DNA from: Rickettsiales bacterium
Lineage (GTDB): Bacteria > Pseudomonadota > Alphaproteobacteria > Rickettsiales > UBA1997
DNA: 49,203 bases
Reading direction: 5' to 3'
Assembly (NCBI GenBank): GCA_017475895.1
Contig: JAFVEQ010000018.1
Span: 1-49,203 of the forward strand
Below the pieces are notes generated by a model. That model saw nothing but the letters and a program-made list of their open reading frames with translations. It ran no database searches and was not told the origin of the DNA. Position numbers and translations under genes: made by a program. Position 1 is the stretch's first letter. Every line of letters begins with the position of its first letter. Positions 7,993 through 18,599 of the stretch are shown piece by piece.

Positions 7993-9654
7993 CTAAAACA
8001 GTCCGACAATGTTGCCGTCATCATCTATATCTATGGAATTTGCCGCCGGAATTTTCGGCAGTCCTGGCATGGTCATTATATCTCCGGCCAGACATACAAC
8101 AAACCCAGCACCAGCCGATAAATTAACATCATTAATGGTAAAGGTAAAATGTTCCGGAGCACCCAATTTATCCGGATTATCGCTAAAGGAATACTGTGTT
8201 TTTGCTATACATACCGGCAATTTACCAAAACCATCCTCCGTATAACGCTTCAATTTTTTACTTGCTTTCGCCGAAAATACAACCTTTTCCGCTCCATACA
8301 TTTCGGTAGCTATAGTTTTCACCTTTTCCTTTAGCGGTAAGTCCAAATCGTACAAAAATTTAAAATCTTGTTTACTCTCCATAAGTTTTATAACCTTGTC
8401 TGCTAACTCAACAGCTCCGGCACCGCCATCAGCCCAAGCGGTCGCCGTGGAAAATTCAACTCCCAATTTCTCACAGTTTAATTTTACAAAGTTAATTTCC
8501 TCATCATCGTCAAATGTAAATTTATTCAGAGCCACAATCATCGGTAGATTATACTTTTTTATATTATTTATATGTCTTTCCAGATTACAAAAACCGGATT
8601 GTAATGCCTCCATGTTTTTACTACGCAACTCCTTCTTATCAACCCCACCGTTGTATTTTAATGATCTACATGTTGCCACTAAAACCACAGCATCCGGTTG
8701 TAAACCGGCCTGTCTGCACTTTATATCTAAAAATTTTTCTGCGCCCAAATCAGCACCAAAACCCGCTTCTGTAACCACATAATCACCCAATTTTAAGGCT
8801 GTTTTTGTAGCAATTACACTATTACAACCATGTGCTATATTAGCAAATGGACCACCATGAATTAGTGTTGGTACTCCTTCCAATGTTTGAACTAAATTAG
8901 GCTTTATGGCATCCTTTAGCAAAACAGCAACGCTCCCAACCGCTTTTATATCCTTCAAAGTAATTGCCTTATTATCTTCATCATAGGCAACCACTATTCT
9001 AGCAAGTCTATTTTTAAGATCCTCCATATTTTCCGCAAGACACAGAACCGCCATAATTTCAGAGGCAACGGTTATCATAAAACTATCTTCTCTAATTTCA
9101 CCGGCATTTTCGCCAACGCCAACAATAATATTTCTTAAAGCTCTATCGTTTAGATCTAAAACTCTTTTCCATACAACTTTCTTGATCTTTAACTTATTAC
9201 CGAAATTAATATGATTATCAATCAAGGCAGATATTAAATTATTTGCCGTTGTCATAGCATGAATATCACCAGTAAAATGTAAATTTATATCCTCCATAGG
9301 TGCCACCTGTGAATAACCGCCGCCGGTTGCTCCACCCTTCATACCAAAACACGGACCCAGCGATGGTTCCCTTAATGCCAAAACAACTTTTTTATTTAAC
9401 TTACTTAATCCCTGACCTAAACCTATACTTATTGTAGTTTTTCCCTCTCCGGCTGGCGTTGGATTTACGGCCGTAACTAAAATCAATTTTCCATTTTTTT
9501 TATCACTGTTTAATATTCGATTAACCGCGCCCTGTGATATTTTAGCTTTATAATTTCCATATAACTCCAGATCCTCTTCCTTTAGATCTATTTTTTTTGC
9601 CACATCCACTATCTTTTGTAATTTTGTATTTCTAGCAATTTCTATATCCGTCAT
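7993..9654 (-). CDS. fhs: Formate--tetrahydrofolate ligase
   Basis: The 553-residue enzyme makes 10-formyl-THF from formate, THF and ATP, feeding one-carbon units to purine and initiator tRNA synthesis or, in reverse, releasing formate and ATP. It shows the ATP-binding loop [21 protein letters not shown], the segment [19 protein letters not shown], and the C-terminal [15 protein letters not shown]. The length is normal for the family (about 555). It stands as a single minus-strand gene between the 165-residue membrane protein and the ABC exporter. In this window it is a possible partner of the anaerobic ribonucleotide reductase, because some class III enzymes use formate as reductant; that link is inference. 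Confidence 0.97.
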   Translation of the reverse strand: MTDIEIARNTKLQKIVDVAKKIDLKEEDLELYGNYKAKISQGAVNRILNSDKKNGKLILVTAVNPTPAGEGKTTISIGLGQGLSKLNKKVVLALREPSLGPCFGMKGGATGGGYSQVAPMEDINLHFTGDIHAMTTANNLISALIDNHINFGNKLKIKKVVWKRVLDLNDRALRNIIVGVGENAGEIREDSFMITVASEIMAVLCLAENMEDLKNRLARIVVAYDEDNKAITLKDIKAVGSVAVLLKDAIKPNLVQTLEGVPTLIHGGPFANIAHGCNSVIATKTALKLGDYVVTEAGFGADLGAEKFLDIKCRQAGLQPDAVVLVATCRSLKYNGGVDKKELRSKNMEALQSGFCNLERHINNIKKYNLPMIVALNKFTFDDDEEINFVKLNCEKLGVEFSTATAWADGGAGAVELADKVIKLMESKQDFKFLYDLDLPLKEKVKTIATEMYGAEKVVFSAKASKKLKRYTEDGFGKLPVCIAKTQYSFSDNPDKLGAPEHFTFTINDVNLSAGAGFVVCLAGDIMTMPGLPKIPAANSIDIDDDGNIVGLF

Positions 9655-9731
9655 AAACTTTTTCTTATTCAGCTAATCCGATAATACTTTGTTTTTATAA
9701 AAAATCTATATATTTTTATACACGGTCTAGA

Positions 9732-10229
9732 TTAAACTCCTCTACCCTTGTCTTTACCCATAGCAGCCCTTTGGGCGTGTATCATGTTGACCCAATAGCC
9801 AGAATCGTTCTGTTGTCTTAATATTTCTGCATGTTGCATTAAACCAATAACCTTTTGTCCCATAACAAGCGACGTCCAGTAACCTATAGGTTTAACAATA
9901 CCAACAATATTTTTCTTGTTATAGTTGATTTCAGGTTCAACTTCTCTTTCTGATGGTAGTCTTTGAACATTAACAAGTTTAGCCTCCTGTTGCTTTTGCA
10001 TCATATATTCTTTCTTTTTTTCCAGATCCTTATCCCTGTACAAAACATCATTTATGTTTGAAGGATTAGAGCTTTCTTCTATTTTATCCTTAGGTCTAAT
10101 AAGTGCCAACAGTTTCATGTATTTATTTATGGTAAATTTAAGCACTATCATCATAACAACCCTTACGATTGTTATGATAAAAAATAACAGTATACTCAAA
10201 CCAACTATAATTATTAAAGCGTCTTTCAT
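9732..10229 (-). CDS. Uncharacterised small membrane protein in an operon with uvrA
   Basis: I do not recognise a named family. The 165-residue protein has an N-terminal membrane helix (about 4-32, IIIVGLSILLFFIITIVRVVMMIV), a basic stretch, a charged linker with Glu/Lys/Gln-rich helix (DKDLEKKKEYMMQKQQEA), and a C-terminal segment rich in aromatic and amphipathic residues (KPIGYWTSLVMGQKVIGLMQHAEI, then SGYWVNMIHAQRAAMG). The tail is cytoplasmic if the N-terminal helix is a signal anchor. Its start overlaps the end of uvrA by four bases, so it is translated from the same message. No role in repair can be claimed from position alone. Confidence 0.7.
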   Translation of the reverse strand: MKDALIIIVGLSILLFFIITIVRVVMMIVLKFTINKYMKLLALIRPKDKIEESSNPSNINDVLYRDKDLEKKKEYMMQKQQEAKLVNVQRLPSEREVEPEINYNKKNIVGIVKPIGYWTSLVMGQKVIGLMQHAEILRQQNDSGYWVNMIHAQRAAMGKDKGRGV

Positions 10230-13150
10230 AAATTACTCTTATTGTTTAATTGTATATTTTTATACTTATCCAACACCACTTTTAAATATTTTCCTGTTAG
10301 ACTATTTTCATTATTGGCCACATCTTCCGGAGTACCCTGCGCCACGATATAACCACCAGCAACTCCTCCCTTTGGTCCAATATCAATAATCCAGTCCGAA
10401 GTTTTTATAACATCTAGATTATGTTCTATAACCATAACTGTATTGCCCTGCTCCACCAATTTATGTAAAACAGACAACAACCTCTTTATGTCATCCGAAT
10501 GTAAACCAGTTGTGGGCTCGTCTAAAATATAAATTGTATTTCCAGTATCCTTTTTACTTAATTCTTTTGCTAACTTAATTCTTTGTGCTTCACCACCGGA
10601 TAATGTAGTTGCTGATTGACCTATTTTTATATAGCCGAGCCCCACATCCTTAAGGGCCTTGAACTTTTCATAAACCAGCGGTTCCTTTGCAAAAAATTTA
10701 CACGCTTCCTTCACATTCATATCCAAAACATCTGCAATATTTTTGCCATTATATTCGATTTCCAAAATATCTCTATTATATCTTTTACCACCACATATTG
10801 GACACCTTACGAACACATCCGGCAAAAAGTGCATTTCTATTTTTATACTACCATCACCCTGACAGTGTTCGCATCTTCCGCCCTTAACATTAAAGGAAAA
10901 ATGATTCACAGAAAAACCTTTTTCTCTAGCATCCGGCAAACTTGCAAATAAATCTCTAATGTATGTAAACACACCAACGTACGTACAAGGATTTGATCTC
11001 GGTGTTCTACCTATCGGTGACTGGTCTATCTGAATTATTTTATCAATACTATTTAACCCTTCAATCTTATCATAAGGAGCCGGAACGACCTTTGCTCCCA
11101 TCAGTAACCTTGATAAAGCCTTATAGAGAGTCTGTAAAATAAGCGTTGATTTTCCACCACCGGAAACACCAGTTACACTACAAAATACACCCAATGGAAA
11201 TTCCACATCAAGATTTTTAAGATTATTTCCGTGTGCATTTTTCAGCACCAATTTCTTTTTCGGATTTATCTTTCTTCTGACTGATGGCACCGGTATAGAT
11301 TTTTTACCACTCAAATACGCTCCGGTTATACTATCAGGATTATTTAAAACCTCCTCCGGCGTTCCTTGGGCAACAATTTGTCCTCCATGAACTCCGGCAC
11401 CCGGTCCAATATCAATCAAATAGTCGGCCGACATCATTGTTTCTTCATCATGTTCAACCACAATAACGGTGTTACCCAAATCCCGCAACGCCTTCATTGT
11501 GTGTATTAGCTTCTGGTTATCTGACTGATGTAAACCTATGGATGGTTCATCCAAAACATAAATTATACCGGATAATCCCGTAGCTATTTGTGTTGCCAAT
11601 CTTATTCTCTGACTTTCACCTCCTGATAATGTGCTGGTTTGTCTATTTAATGTTAGATATTCTATTCCAACATTCATCAAAAAACTTAATCTATTTTCAA
11701 TCTCAGATATTATTTTATCAGCAATTATTTTCTCGTTATTACTCAGGGTATTATATAAACCTTTAAAGAATTCATATATATCGCCTATGGACATACTGCA
11801 AACTTCACCTATATGTTTTTCCTGTATCTTAATACTTAGAGCCTCCTCGTTTAATCTATGACCGTGACACTCACTACACACCGATAAACTCTGATATTTA
11901 CCCAATTCATCCCTAAGCATCTCATCTTTGGCAATATTATACTTTTCCTCCAAAATATTCATAACACCATTAAACTTAGTTCTAACCTTGACGGTTTTCG
12001 TGTTCTCCTCCACCTCTATTTCAACCTCATCATCAAAACCATAAAAAATTTTATGTTTTATTTCCTCCGGATACTTTTCAAATGGTGTAGTTATAGTAAA
12101 ATTATACTTTTTACCAAGTTTTTCTAACATTTTTAAATATAATCTCGCCTTTGAGTCGGTTTTAAATGGATCTATAGCTCCATTTTGAATGCTTAACGTG
12201 GGATCTAAAATAACAAGCTTTTCATCAAACCTTAACTCCGTTCCAAGTCCATCACACTTCTTGCAGGCACCAAACGGATTGTTAAAGGAAAACATTCTAG
12301 GTTCAATGGTGTCTATTGTCAAGCCACTTTCCGGATCGCTATATTTATTTGAAAATCTTATACCATCACCTTTCTTATACTTCTTCGTTTTAAAAACAAA
12401 ATCTTCCACTCCCTCAGGTAATTCATCAATCTGAACAAAAATAACACCATTACTGAATTCCAATCCCATAGATATTGCTGAAATCAATCTTTTTTCTATT
12501 CCTTTGAATATACTAAAGCTATCCACTATAGCATCTATGTCATGTTTTACAATTCTATCCAGTCGTGGCAAAGTACTGGTTATATCAACAATTTCATTAT
12601 CAACCCTTATTCTTGTAAAACCACTTTTTTTGATTTTTATTAACTCCTTTCTATGTTCACCTCTGGACTGTTTAACAGATGGTGCCAAAATTGTTATCTT
12701 TGTTTTTTCCGGAATGGATAAAATGTCATTTGCCATGCTTTCCACACTTTGACTTTCTAGCGGTTTACCACTCACCGGCGAATATGGAACACCTATCCTA
12801 GCAAATAACAGTCTCAAATAATCATATATTTCAGTTGCAGTTCCCACCGTTGATCTAGGATTTTTACCAACAACCTTTTGATCTATAGCAATAGCCGGAG
12901 ATAAACCAGTTATATAGTCAGCCTCGGGCTTATTCTGTACATTTAAAAATTGCCTAGCATAAGTAGATAAGCTTTCTATATACCTTCTTTGCCCCTCAGC
13001 ATAAATTGTATCAAATGCCAACGACGACTTACCGGAACCACTTAGGCCGGTTATAACTATTAACTTGTTTTTTGGTATCTTTATGTTTATATTTTTCAAG
13101 TTATGCTGTCGACAACCTATAACTTCTATAAAATCTTGCTTATCGCTCAT
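10226..13150 (-). CDS. uvrA: Excinuclease ABC subunit A
   Basis: The 974-residue damage-recognition ATPase of nucleotide excision repair is full length. It has two ABC ATPase halves: Walker A GLSGSGKSS near the N-terminus and GVSGGGKST in the second half, signature motifs LSGGESQRIRLA and LSGGEAQRIKLA, and Walker B VLDEPSIGLH and ILDEPTTGLH. Zinc-finger cysteines are seen in CKKCDGLG, CSECHG and CEHCQGDG/CPICGGKRYN. It would act with UvrB and UvrC, which are not in this window. I see no alpha-type LexA box (GTTC-N7-GTTC) in the upstream 200 bases. Confidence 0.98.
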   Translation of the reverse strand: MSDKQDFIEVIGCRQHNLKNINIKIPKNKLIVITGLSGSGKSSLAFDTIYAEGQRRYIESLSTYARQFLNVQNKPEADYITGLSPAIAIDQKVVGKNPRSTVGTATEIYDYLRLLFARIGVPYSPVSGKPLESQSVESMANDILSIPEKTKITILAPSVKQSRGEHRKELIKIKKSGFTRIRVDNEIVDITSTLPRLDRIVKHDIDAIVDSFSIFKGIEKRLISAISMGLEFSNGVIFVQIDELPEGVEDFVFKTKKYKKGDGIRFSNKYSDPESGLTIDTIEPRMFSFNNPFGACKKCDGLGTELRFDEKLVILDPTLSIQNGAIDPFKTDSKARLYLKMLEKLGKKYNFTITTPFEKYPEEIKHKIFYGFDDEVEIEVEENTKTVKVRTKFNGVMNILEEKYNIAKDEMLRDELGKYQSLSVCSECHGHRLNEEALSIKIQEKHIGEVCSMSIGDIYEFFKGLYNTLSNNEKIIADKIISEIENRLSFLMNVGIEYLTLNRQTSTLSGGESQRIRLATQIATGLSGIIYVLDEPSIGLHQSDNQKLIHTMKALRDLGNTVIVVEHDEETMMSADYLIDIGPGAGVHGGQIVAQGTPEEVLNNPDSITGAYLSGKKSIPVPSVRRKINPKKKLVLKNAHGNNLKNLDVEFPLGVFCSVTGVSGGGKSTLILQTLYKALSRLLMGAKVVPAPYDKIEGLNSIDKIIQIDQSPIGRTPRSNPCTYVGVFTYIRDLFASLPDAREKGFSVNHFSFNVKGGRCEHCQGDGSIKIEMHFLPDVFVRCPICGGKRYNRDILEIEYNGKNIADVLDMNVKEACKFFAKEPLVYEKFKALKDVGLGYIKIGQSATTLSGGEAQRIKLAKELSKKDTGNTIYILDEPTTGLHSDDIKRLLSVLHKLVEQGNTVMVIEHNLDVIKTSDWIIDIGPKGGVAGGYIVAQGTPEDVANNENSLTGKYLKVVLDKYKNIQLNNKSNL

Positions 13151-13396
13151 TATTATGCTTGCAATTTGTTTTAAACTTATACCGTATTATAGATATATAT
13201 TAATTATAATTTCAAGAATATTTTAAAAAAATTATTTTTAAAATAGAATTGTTTTATATTAAAATTAATAAAGATGCACAAATACACCAACATAATACAA
13301 TAATATCCAGCATAATGAACAATATTTTTATATCTATAACAAAGTTGCATTATATTTGAAATTATTGATAGTTTCCGATACTATGCAACGTACGGT

Positions 13397-14377
13397 ATGG
13401 TTTTAAAATGGAGTAAATGTGAAAAATATGAAAAAAAATTAGTGTCGGTCATCTGTGTAACTTTAGTGTTGAGTTCAGTTAGTTTTGGTTTTGTGTGCAA
13501 TGAGGCTCTAGCGTGGCCTTGGAGTAGTGACGATCCAAAAGATCCAGAACCTGTCGTAGTCGCAAATGTAGAGAATAGCGTGCCCTCCGATAGATTCAAG
13601 ATTATTCAGGATGAACACATTGGTGACAGTGTATTCAACACCATTAGAGATAAATATAATAGATATAAAGGGCATAAAGGTAAAGGTCTATGGTTTAGTT
13701 TATCCAACAATACACTAATCAACAGTAGTAAAGGTATTGACAGAGACATCGATGGTTCCACCTCCATTATAGCTAATGTTGGTTACAACATGTATGATAT
13801 GAATTCATCCATTGTGCTGTCTTTTGCTAAGTCTAATATTAGCTTTGAGGATAGCAAACAGTATGGATATAGCAATGTTATGTTATCCTACTACAATAGC
13901 CTCAGTTTAAGCAAGAGAAGTGATGTTAAATTTAACACTTTATTGTCCTATGTGAGTGACAATGAGGGAGAAGATAGATTGTCAGCAATTTTATCTGGTG
14001 TTAAAAGTATTCCCGTAGCACTCACTGGCATCAAGGGTACGCCATTGACATTGGATACGGAGTTTAGGGTTAGCTACAACACAGGTATTGTTAAGGGTAT
14101 TACCAGTGGCATGAGAAATATTGTGACTCTTACTCCTATAGTTAAATTAACTACAGATTTAGTATTTGAAGATAGTAGCGTATTGAATGCTAATGTATTT
14201 GTTAAATATGATTACCACGTGGTTGAAAATAAGAGTAAACTTAAAATATCTGATGCCCTCGACCTTGGTATAGGTGCTGGTTACGACCTAAGTAGTAATG
14301 TATCAATTAGCCTTGCTTCAACCATTTCCAACAATGGACTATTTGGAATTAATTTGGGCGTAGGATTTGTGTGGTAA
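13397..14377 (+). CDS. Outer-membrane beta-barrel protein (autotransporter-barrel-like)
   Basis: The 326-residue protein has an N-terminal signal sequence (KLVSVICVTLVLSSVSFGFVCNEALA, cleavage probably near Ala/Trp), then a short acidic-proline linker (SSDDPKDPEP), an amphipathic region, and from about residue 95 a run of alternating hydrophobic/polar strands ending in FGINLGVGFVW. A C-terminal aromatic residue after alternating residues is the usual Bam-recognised end of an outer-membrane barrel. Strand segments such as SIIANVGYNMYDMNSSIVLSFAKSNISF resemble autotransporter barrels. No long passenger domain is present. It is the only plus-strand gene between 1 and 18.6 kb apart from the edge fragment. 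Surface exposure is inference. Confidence 0.72.
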   Translation: MVLKWSKCEKYEKKLVSVICVTLVLSSVSFGFVCNEALAWPWSSDDPKDPEPVVVANVENSVPSDRFKIIQDEHIGDSVFNTIRDKYNRYKGHKGKGLWFSLSNNTLINSSKGIDRDIDGSTSIIANVGYNMYDMNSSIVLSFAKSNISFEDSKQYGYSNVMLSYYNSLSLSKRSDVKFNTLLSYVSDNEGEDRLSAILSGVKSIPVALTGIKGTPLTLDTEFRVSYNTGIVKGITSGMRNIVTLTPIVKLTTDLVFEDSSVLNANVFVKYDYHVVENKSKLKISDALDLGIGAGYDLSSNVSISLASTISNNGLFGINLGVGFVW

Positions 14378-14404
14378 ACACAAACAAATATATCATTTAA
14401 ATCA

Positions 14405-15412
14405 CTAATAATTACTAATACCTACATTATCGACAAGGTAGTGTAGGTTTAGTTTGTTCTTCAAACAATAATCATTAATTTTATCCACATCGTACTTAAA
14501 CGCTTTGCCTGATATACCGCACAGTGTTAACATACCATCAACTTTCATATTTAAATCTCTTGTGGCATTGGTGGCGCCTAAAATGTCGGTGTCAACGGTA
14601 TCACCAATCATCAGAATTTTTTTATTTTTAACATTAACACCAAGTTTATTTTCAATGGTTTTAAATGCATAGTCATAGATAATTGATGAAGGTTTAGAAA
14701 CGTTAATGACTTCACCTCCCAATTCTTTATATTTTGATGTAATGGAACCCTGTCTAATTACATAGTTAATTTTATCACTGTTTTTATCCTTCTGCATAGC
14801 CATAAGATCGCAACAGTCGCTAAACATGGGTAAATTGTAGTTTTTTAGAAACTTTATTTTGTCAACAAACACATCCAAATTAGTTGAATCGTAAAACTTG
14901 TCCTCGTACATCGTTGATTCAAACAAATATTTTTTGTAACTGTCGTCGGTTGCATTATATTCCTCAAAACTTAATTGAGGATAGGCAACATAAATAAAGT
15001 CAGCCTCTTCTATGTCATCGGTAATTTCATAGGCGATGTTATTGAAAACACTATAGTCAACAACCTTTCCAAAAATATAAAACTTTTTTAATACTTTATT
15101 GTCCCTTGTTTTCAGTAATCCGTTTTTTAAAATATGTGTTCTAACATCACCGGAGGTTACAATAAAATTGTAGTGTATTCCCTCATTTAGATTATATATT
15201 TCCGACAGTTCATTCTTAAAAACAGTATTAACATCAGGAACATTTGAAACAAATGACACAATTTTATTATTTTTTACCAAAAACGACATGGTATTGTCAA
15301 CACCATCAATTAAACTGCTGCCGTTTGACACAACTCCCATGAAGTCAAACAAAACCATATCGTAGCTTAAAAGTACTTCTTTTAAAGCATCATTATTCTT
15401 TATCTTTAACAA
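14405..15412 (-). CDS. HAD-superfamily class IIA protein (HAD-IIA-hyp4-like)
   Basis: The 335-residue protein begins with MVLFDFMGVVSNGSSLIDG, where the nucleophile Asp is followed by Phe-Met instead of the usual x-Asp. The C-terminal motif ILMIGDTVDTDILGATNA is the magnesium-binding motif IV of class IIA HAD phosphatases. Loss of the second Asp in motif I is known in the TIGR01459 (HAD-IIA-hyp4) family, which has DxWGV, so this is probably family-typical and not decay. Members are sugar-phosphatase-like with unknown substrates. It lies one base after iscU in the same direction, making co-transcription likely, but a functional link is not shown. Confidence 0.8.
   Translation of the reverse strand: MLKIKNNDALKEVLLSYDMVLFDFMGVVSNGSSLIDGVDNTMSFLVKNNKIVSFVSNVPDVNTVFKNELSEIYNLNEGIHYNFIVTSGDVRTHILKNGLLKTRDNKVLKKFYIFGKVVDYSVFNNIAYEITDDIEEADFIYVAYPQLSFEEYNATDDSYKKYLFESTMYEDKFYDSTNLDVFVDKIKFLKNYNLPMFSDCCDLMAMQKDKNSDKINYVIRQGSITSKYKELGGEVINVSKPSSIIYDYAFKTIENKLGVNVKNKKILMIGDTVDTDILGATNATRDLNMKVDGMLTLCGISGKAFKYDVDKINDYCLKNKLNLHYLVDNVGISNY
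14421..14447 (+). terminator. Probable rho-independent terminator of the barrel gene
   Basis: An 11-bp stem (CCTACATTATC with GGTAGTGTAGG) with a 5-base loop forms only in plus-strand RNA, because three of its pairs are G-U; the minus-strand RNA would have mismatches there. It begins 43 bases after the barrel gene stop and is followed by TTTAGTTTGTTC. It lies inside the 3' end of the convergent HAD gene. The T-rich tail is imperfect. Confidence 0.5.
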
Positions 15413-15413
15413 T

Positions 15414-15794
15414 TTATATGCCCTTTTTTCTCTTGTAGTCGTTTATAGCTTCGTGAATTGCTTCTTCAGCCATAACAGAACAGTGTATTTTTGCCTTTGG
15501 CAGTTCCAATTCGGCAACTATATCCTTATTTTTTACCTCCATCGCTTCTTCAAGAGTCTTACCAATAACCTTCTCAGTCGTCAATGAACTTGAGGATATA
15601 GCACCACCACAACCAAAAGTTTTAAATTTAGCATCAACAATAACACCGTCCTTAACCTTTATCTGGAATTTTAGCATATCACCACAAACCGGTGAACCTA
15701 TCAAACCGGTTCCAACATCCGGATCGTTTTCATCTAAACTTCCAACATTCCTTGGATGTTCACAATGGTCCAACATTTTTTCTGAATATGGCAT
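15414..15794 (-). CDS. iscU: Iron-sulfur cluster scaffold protein IscU
   Basis: The 126-residue protein matches IscU in size and in its three cluster ligands: Cys37 (SPVCGD, with stabilising Asp39), Cys62 (FGCGGA) and Cys105 (IHCSVMAEEAI). It assembles [2Fe-2S] and [4Fe-4S] clusters for transfer to clients such as Nth, SdaA and the uracil-DNA glycosylase in this window. The chaperone-binding LPPVK motif just before the last cysteine reads LPKAK. The usual partners IscS, HscA, HscB and Fdx are not adjacent; secA lies 27 bp upstream and the HAD gene follows. A GGAG sequence about six bases before the ATG supports the start. Confidence 0.95.
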   Translation of the reverse strand: MPYSEKMLDHCEHPRNVGSLDENDPDVGTGLIGSPVCGDMLKFQIKVKDGVIVDAKFKTFGCGGAISSSSLTTEKVIGKTLEEAMEVKNKDIVAELELPKAKIHCSVMAEEAIHEAINDYKRKKGI

Positions 15795-15821
15795 AACTAC
15801 TCCATTTTTGTTAACAATTAA

Positions 15822-18572
15822 TTATTTAATTTCACCGTGGCAATGTTTATATTTCTTGCCGGAACCACAGGGGCATAATTCATTTCTACCAACCCTGCCC
15901 CATGTGCTTTTGTCATTGGGATTAAAATTATCATTTTTTACCCTATTTGTGATTGTCTCCTGTTTCCCTACGCTATTTAAAACACCTTCCTTTTGTTTCT
16001 GTAGAAAATTAATTTTATCAACAAAATCCTGTCTATTGTCCCTAATATCACTATTATCTTTAATCTGAATCTGATTTTCTATTGGAGATTCAATGGATAT
16101 TTTCGATTTTGCTAGAACACCTATAACTTCCTCATTTATACTATACATTAAACTTTCAAACAAATTATAACCTTCTTTTTTATATTCCAGCAACGGATCT
16201 TTTTGTCCGTAAGCTCTCAAACCTATACTCTGTCGCAACTTATCAAGAGCATACAAATGATCCTTCCAAAATCTATCTATGGTTAAAAGATAGACATGTT
16301 TTTGCATTGTTCTTATAACTTCCTCTCCATAGGTATCAACCTTATCCTTAAACATACCATCAACACTTGACTGTAGTTTTTCTAAAACGTCATTTTTACT
16401 AACATTTTCATTTGATGTTATATATTCGTTCAGATAAAAATCATTTCCATATATTCTTGAAACTTCACTAATAAATCCTTCAACATCCCAATCATCACGA
16501 GATTTATTGGGCATGTAAAAATTCACCAGTTCGTCATTTTTACTTTTAATCATATATTTAATTTCCGGATCGACAGAATCGGCAAACATAATGTCTCTTC
16601 TTTGTTCAAATACAACCTTTCTTTGGGTATTAACAACATCATCATACTTCAACACATTTTTTCTCATCTCATAGTGTATATTTTCAACTTTCTTTTGTGC
16701 TTTTTCCAACGATTTACTTATCCATGGATGAACTATAGCCTCGTCATCCTTAAGACCAAGTTTTGTCAACATGGTGGACAATTTATCAGAACCAAAAATT
16801 CTCATAAGATCATCCTCCAGCGATATAAAGAACTTTGATACACCCACATCTCCCTGACGACCAGAACGACCTCTTAGCTGATTATCTATTCTTCTGCTTT
16901 CATGTCTTTCTGTTCCTAAAACAAACAAACCACCAGCCTCAATTACAATATCTCTATTGTCCTTAATTTCGTTTTCAAGTCTATCTATTTCTGCCCTCTT
17001 TTCGTCATCGCTCAGTGATTCATTGTTTTTAATTTCCTTTATTTCAAATTCGGCGGTTCCACCCAGTTTTATATCGGTTCCCCTACCGGCCATATTTGTT
17101 GCTATGGTTATTGCCTTTGGTTTTCCAGCCTGTGCTATAATATACGCTTCTTTTTCGTGATATTTAGCATTTAAAACATTATGTGGCAACTTTTCAGCTT
17201 TTAATAACTTTGATAATTTCTCACTTTTCTCTATACTAACAGTTCCCACCAGCACCGGTTGGTTTTTTTCATAGCATTCTTTAATTTGTCTAACAATAGC
17301 CTTATATTTTTCGACCTCTGTTTTGTATATAACATCGTCTTCATCTTTTCTAATCACCGGCATGTTTGTTGGTACTTCAACAACCTTCAAATTATAAATG
17401 TATTCAAATTCAACGGACTCAGTCATTGCTGTTCCGGTCATACCGGATAATTTTGGATATAATCTGAAGTAATTTTGATACGTTATGCTGGCTAGAGTCT
17501 GATTTTCGTTTTGTATCTGAACCCCTTCCTTTGCTTCAAGCGCTTGGTGCAGACCATCTGAAAATCTTCTACCGTCCATAATTCTACCGGTAAACTCATC
17601 CACAAGCAAGACTTCGCCATCCTTAACCATATAATCCACTTCGTTTTTAAATAGTTTGTGTGCCTTTAACGCCTGATTTACGTGGTGAACTATGTTCATA
17701 TTTTTCAGATCGTATAAACTGGAGTTGCTATCTATTATTGATAAATTTTTTAACATTTTTTCTACAACTTCCGTACCCTCTTCCGTCAGCACGACAGTTC
17801 TTTCCTTTTCATCTATACTACAGAGTGAATCGTCAACTTTTTTAACCACATTATCTATGTCAACATACAACTTTGAATTATCATCTGTAGCACCGGATAT
17901 TATCAATGGAGTTCTCGCCTCATCAATTAAAATTGAATCTACCTCATCCACAATGGCGAAATTGAAATCCCTCTGACACAGCTGTTCTTTGTTAATCTTC
18001 AAATTATCTCTCAAATAGTCAAAACCAAATTCACTGTTTGTTCCATAGGTTATATCACACTGATATGCCTTTTTTCTTTCCTCATCCGGCATACTCTGTA
18101 GAATACAACCCACACTTAAACCTAAAAAGTTATAAATCTTACCCATCCATTCAACAGCAACCTTTGCCAAATAATCGTTAACAGTGACCACGTGGACACC
18201 TTTGCCCTCCAGAGCATTTAGATAAGCAGCAAAAACAGCAACAAATGTTTTACCTTCACCCGTCTTCATTTCCGCTATCATACCCTTATGCAAAACCATA
18301 GCACCTATTAACTGAACATCAAATGCCCTTTCTCCATTTATTCTTTTTGCCGCTTCTCTAACTACTGCGAATGCCTGAGGTAATATTTGATCTAAAGTTT
18401 CACCGGCTTTTAATCTTGCCTTCAATATGTTTGTTTGTTCCCTCAAACCATCATCACTCATGGTTAAATAATTCTTCTCAAGATTATTTATAACCTTCAC
18501 CACCTCTTGAAATCTTCTTATTTCTCTTTCGTTTGCCGAACTGAACAGTTTTCTTACTATATCTTTTAACAT
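15822..18572 (-). CDS. secA: Preprotein translocase motor SecA
   Basis: The 916-residue ATPase drives proteins through SecYEG. It shows Walker A AEMKTGEGKT, DEAD-type Walker B VDEVDSILIDEARTPLIISG, motif MAGRGTDIKLGG, and QLRGRSGRQGD. The C-terminus ends in the zinc-binding SEC-C motif with Cys-x-Cys and Cys-His (NELCPCGSGKKYKHCHG), which in other bacteria binds SecB and lipids. The length is typical for an alphaproteobacterium. It is the first gene of a probable secA-iscU-HAD unit. A weak promoter lies upstream at 18600-18629. Confidence 0.98.
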   Translation of the reverse strand: MLKDIVRKLFSSANEREIRRFQEVVKVINNLEKNYLTMSDDGLREQTNILKARLKAGETLDQILPQAFAVVREAAKRINGERAFDVQLIGAMVLHKGMIAEMKTGEGKTFVAVFAAYLNALEGKGVHVVTVNDYLAKVAVEWMGKIYNFLGLSVGCILQSMPDEERKKAYQCDITYGTNSEFGFDYLRDNLKINKEQLCQRDFNFAIVDEVDSILIDEARTPLIISGATDDNSKLYVDIDNVVKKVDDSLCSIDEKERTVVLTEEGTEVVEKMLKNLSIIDSNSSLYDLKNMNIVHHVNQALKAHKLFKNEVDYMVKDGEVLLVDEFTGRIMDGRRFSDGLHQALEAKEGVQIQNENQTLASITYQNYFRLYPKLSGMTGTAMTESVEFEYIYNLKVVEVPTNMPVIRKDEDDVIYKTEVEKYKAIVRQIKECYEKNQPVLVGTVSIEKSEKLSKLLKAEKLPHNVLNAKYHEKEAYIIAQAGKPKAITIATNMAGRGTDIKLGGTAEFEIKEIKNNESLSDDEKRAEIDRLENEIKDNRDIVIEAGGLFVLGTERHESRRIDNQLRGRSGRQGDVGVSKFFISLEDDLMRIFGSDKLSTMLTKLGLKDDEAIVHPWISKSLEKAQKKVENIHYEMRKNVLKYDDVVNTQRKVVFEQRRDIMFADSVDPEIKYMIKSKNDELVNFYMPNKSRDDWDVEGFISEVSRIYGNDFYLNEYITSNENVSKNDVLEKLQSSVDGMFKDKVDTYGEEVIRTMQKHVYLLTIDRFWKDHLYALDKLRQSIGLRAYGQKDPLLEYKKEGYNLFESLMYSINEEVIGVLAKSKISIESPIENQIQIKDNSDIRDNRQDFVDKINFLQKQKEGVLNSVGKQETITNRVKNDNFNPNDKSTWGRVGRNELCPCGSGKKYKHCHGEIK

Positions 18573-18599
18573 TAAAAATTTTACTATTTAAGCGTATCT

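Noticed and set aside
10054..10951. Plus-strand open frames opposite uvrA and its neighbour
   Set aside because: They are antisense shadows with Phe/Ile-rich, domain-free products, and uvrA is certain.
13381..13599. Minus-strand 72-residue frame opposite the barrel gene start
   Set aside because: No recognisable product or ribosome binding site, and it overlaps the signal peptide coding region of a better gene.
14405..15412. HAD protein as a decayed enzyme because motif I lacks the second Asp
   Set aside because: The related HAD-IIA-hyp4 family has the same kind of substitution (DxWGV), so this is likely family-typical.
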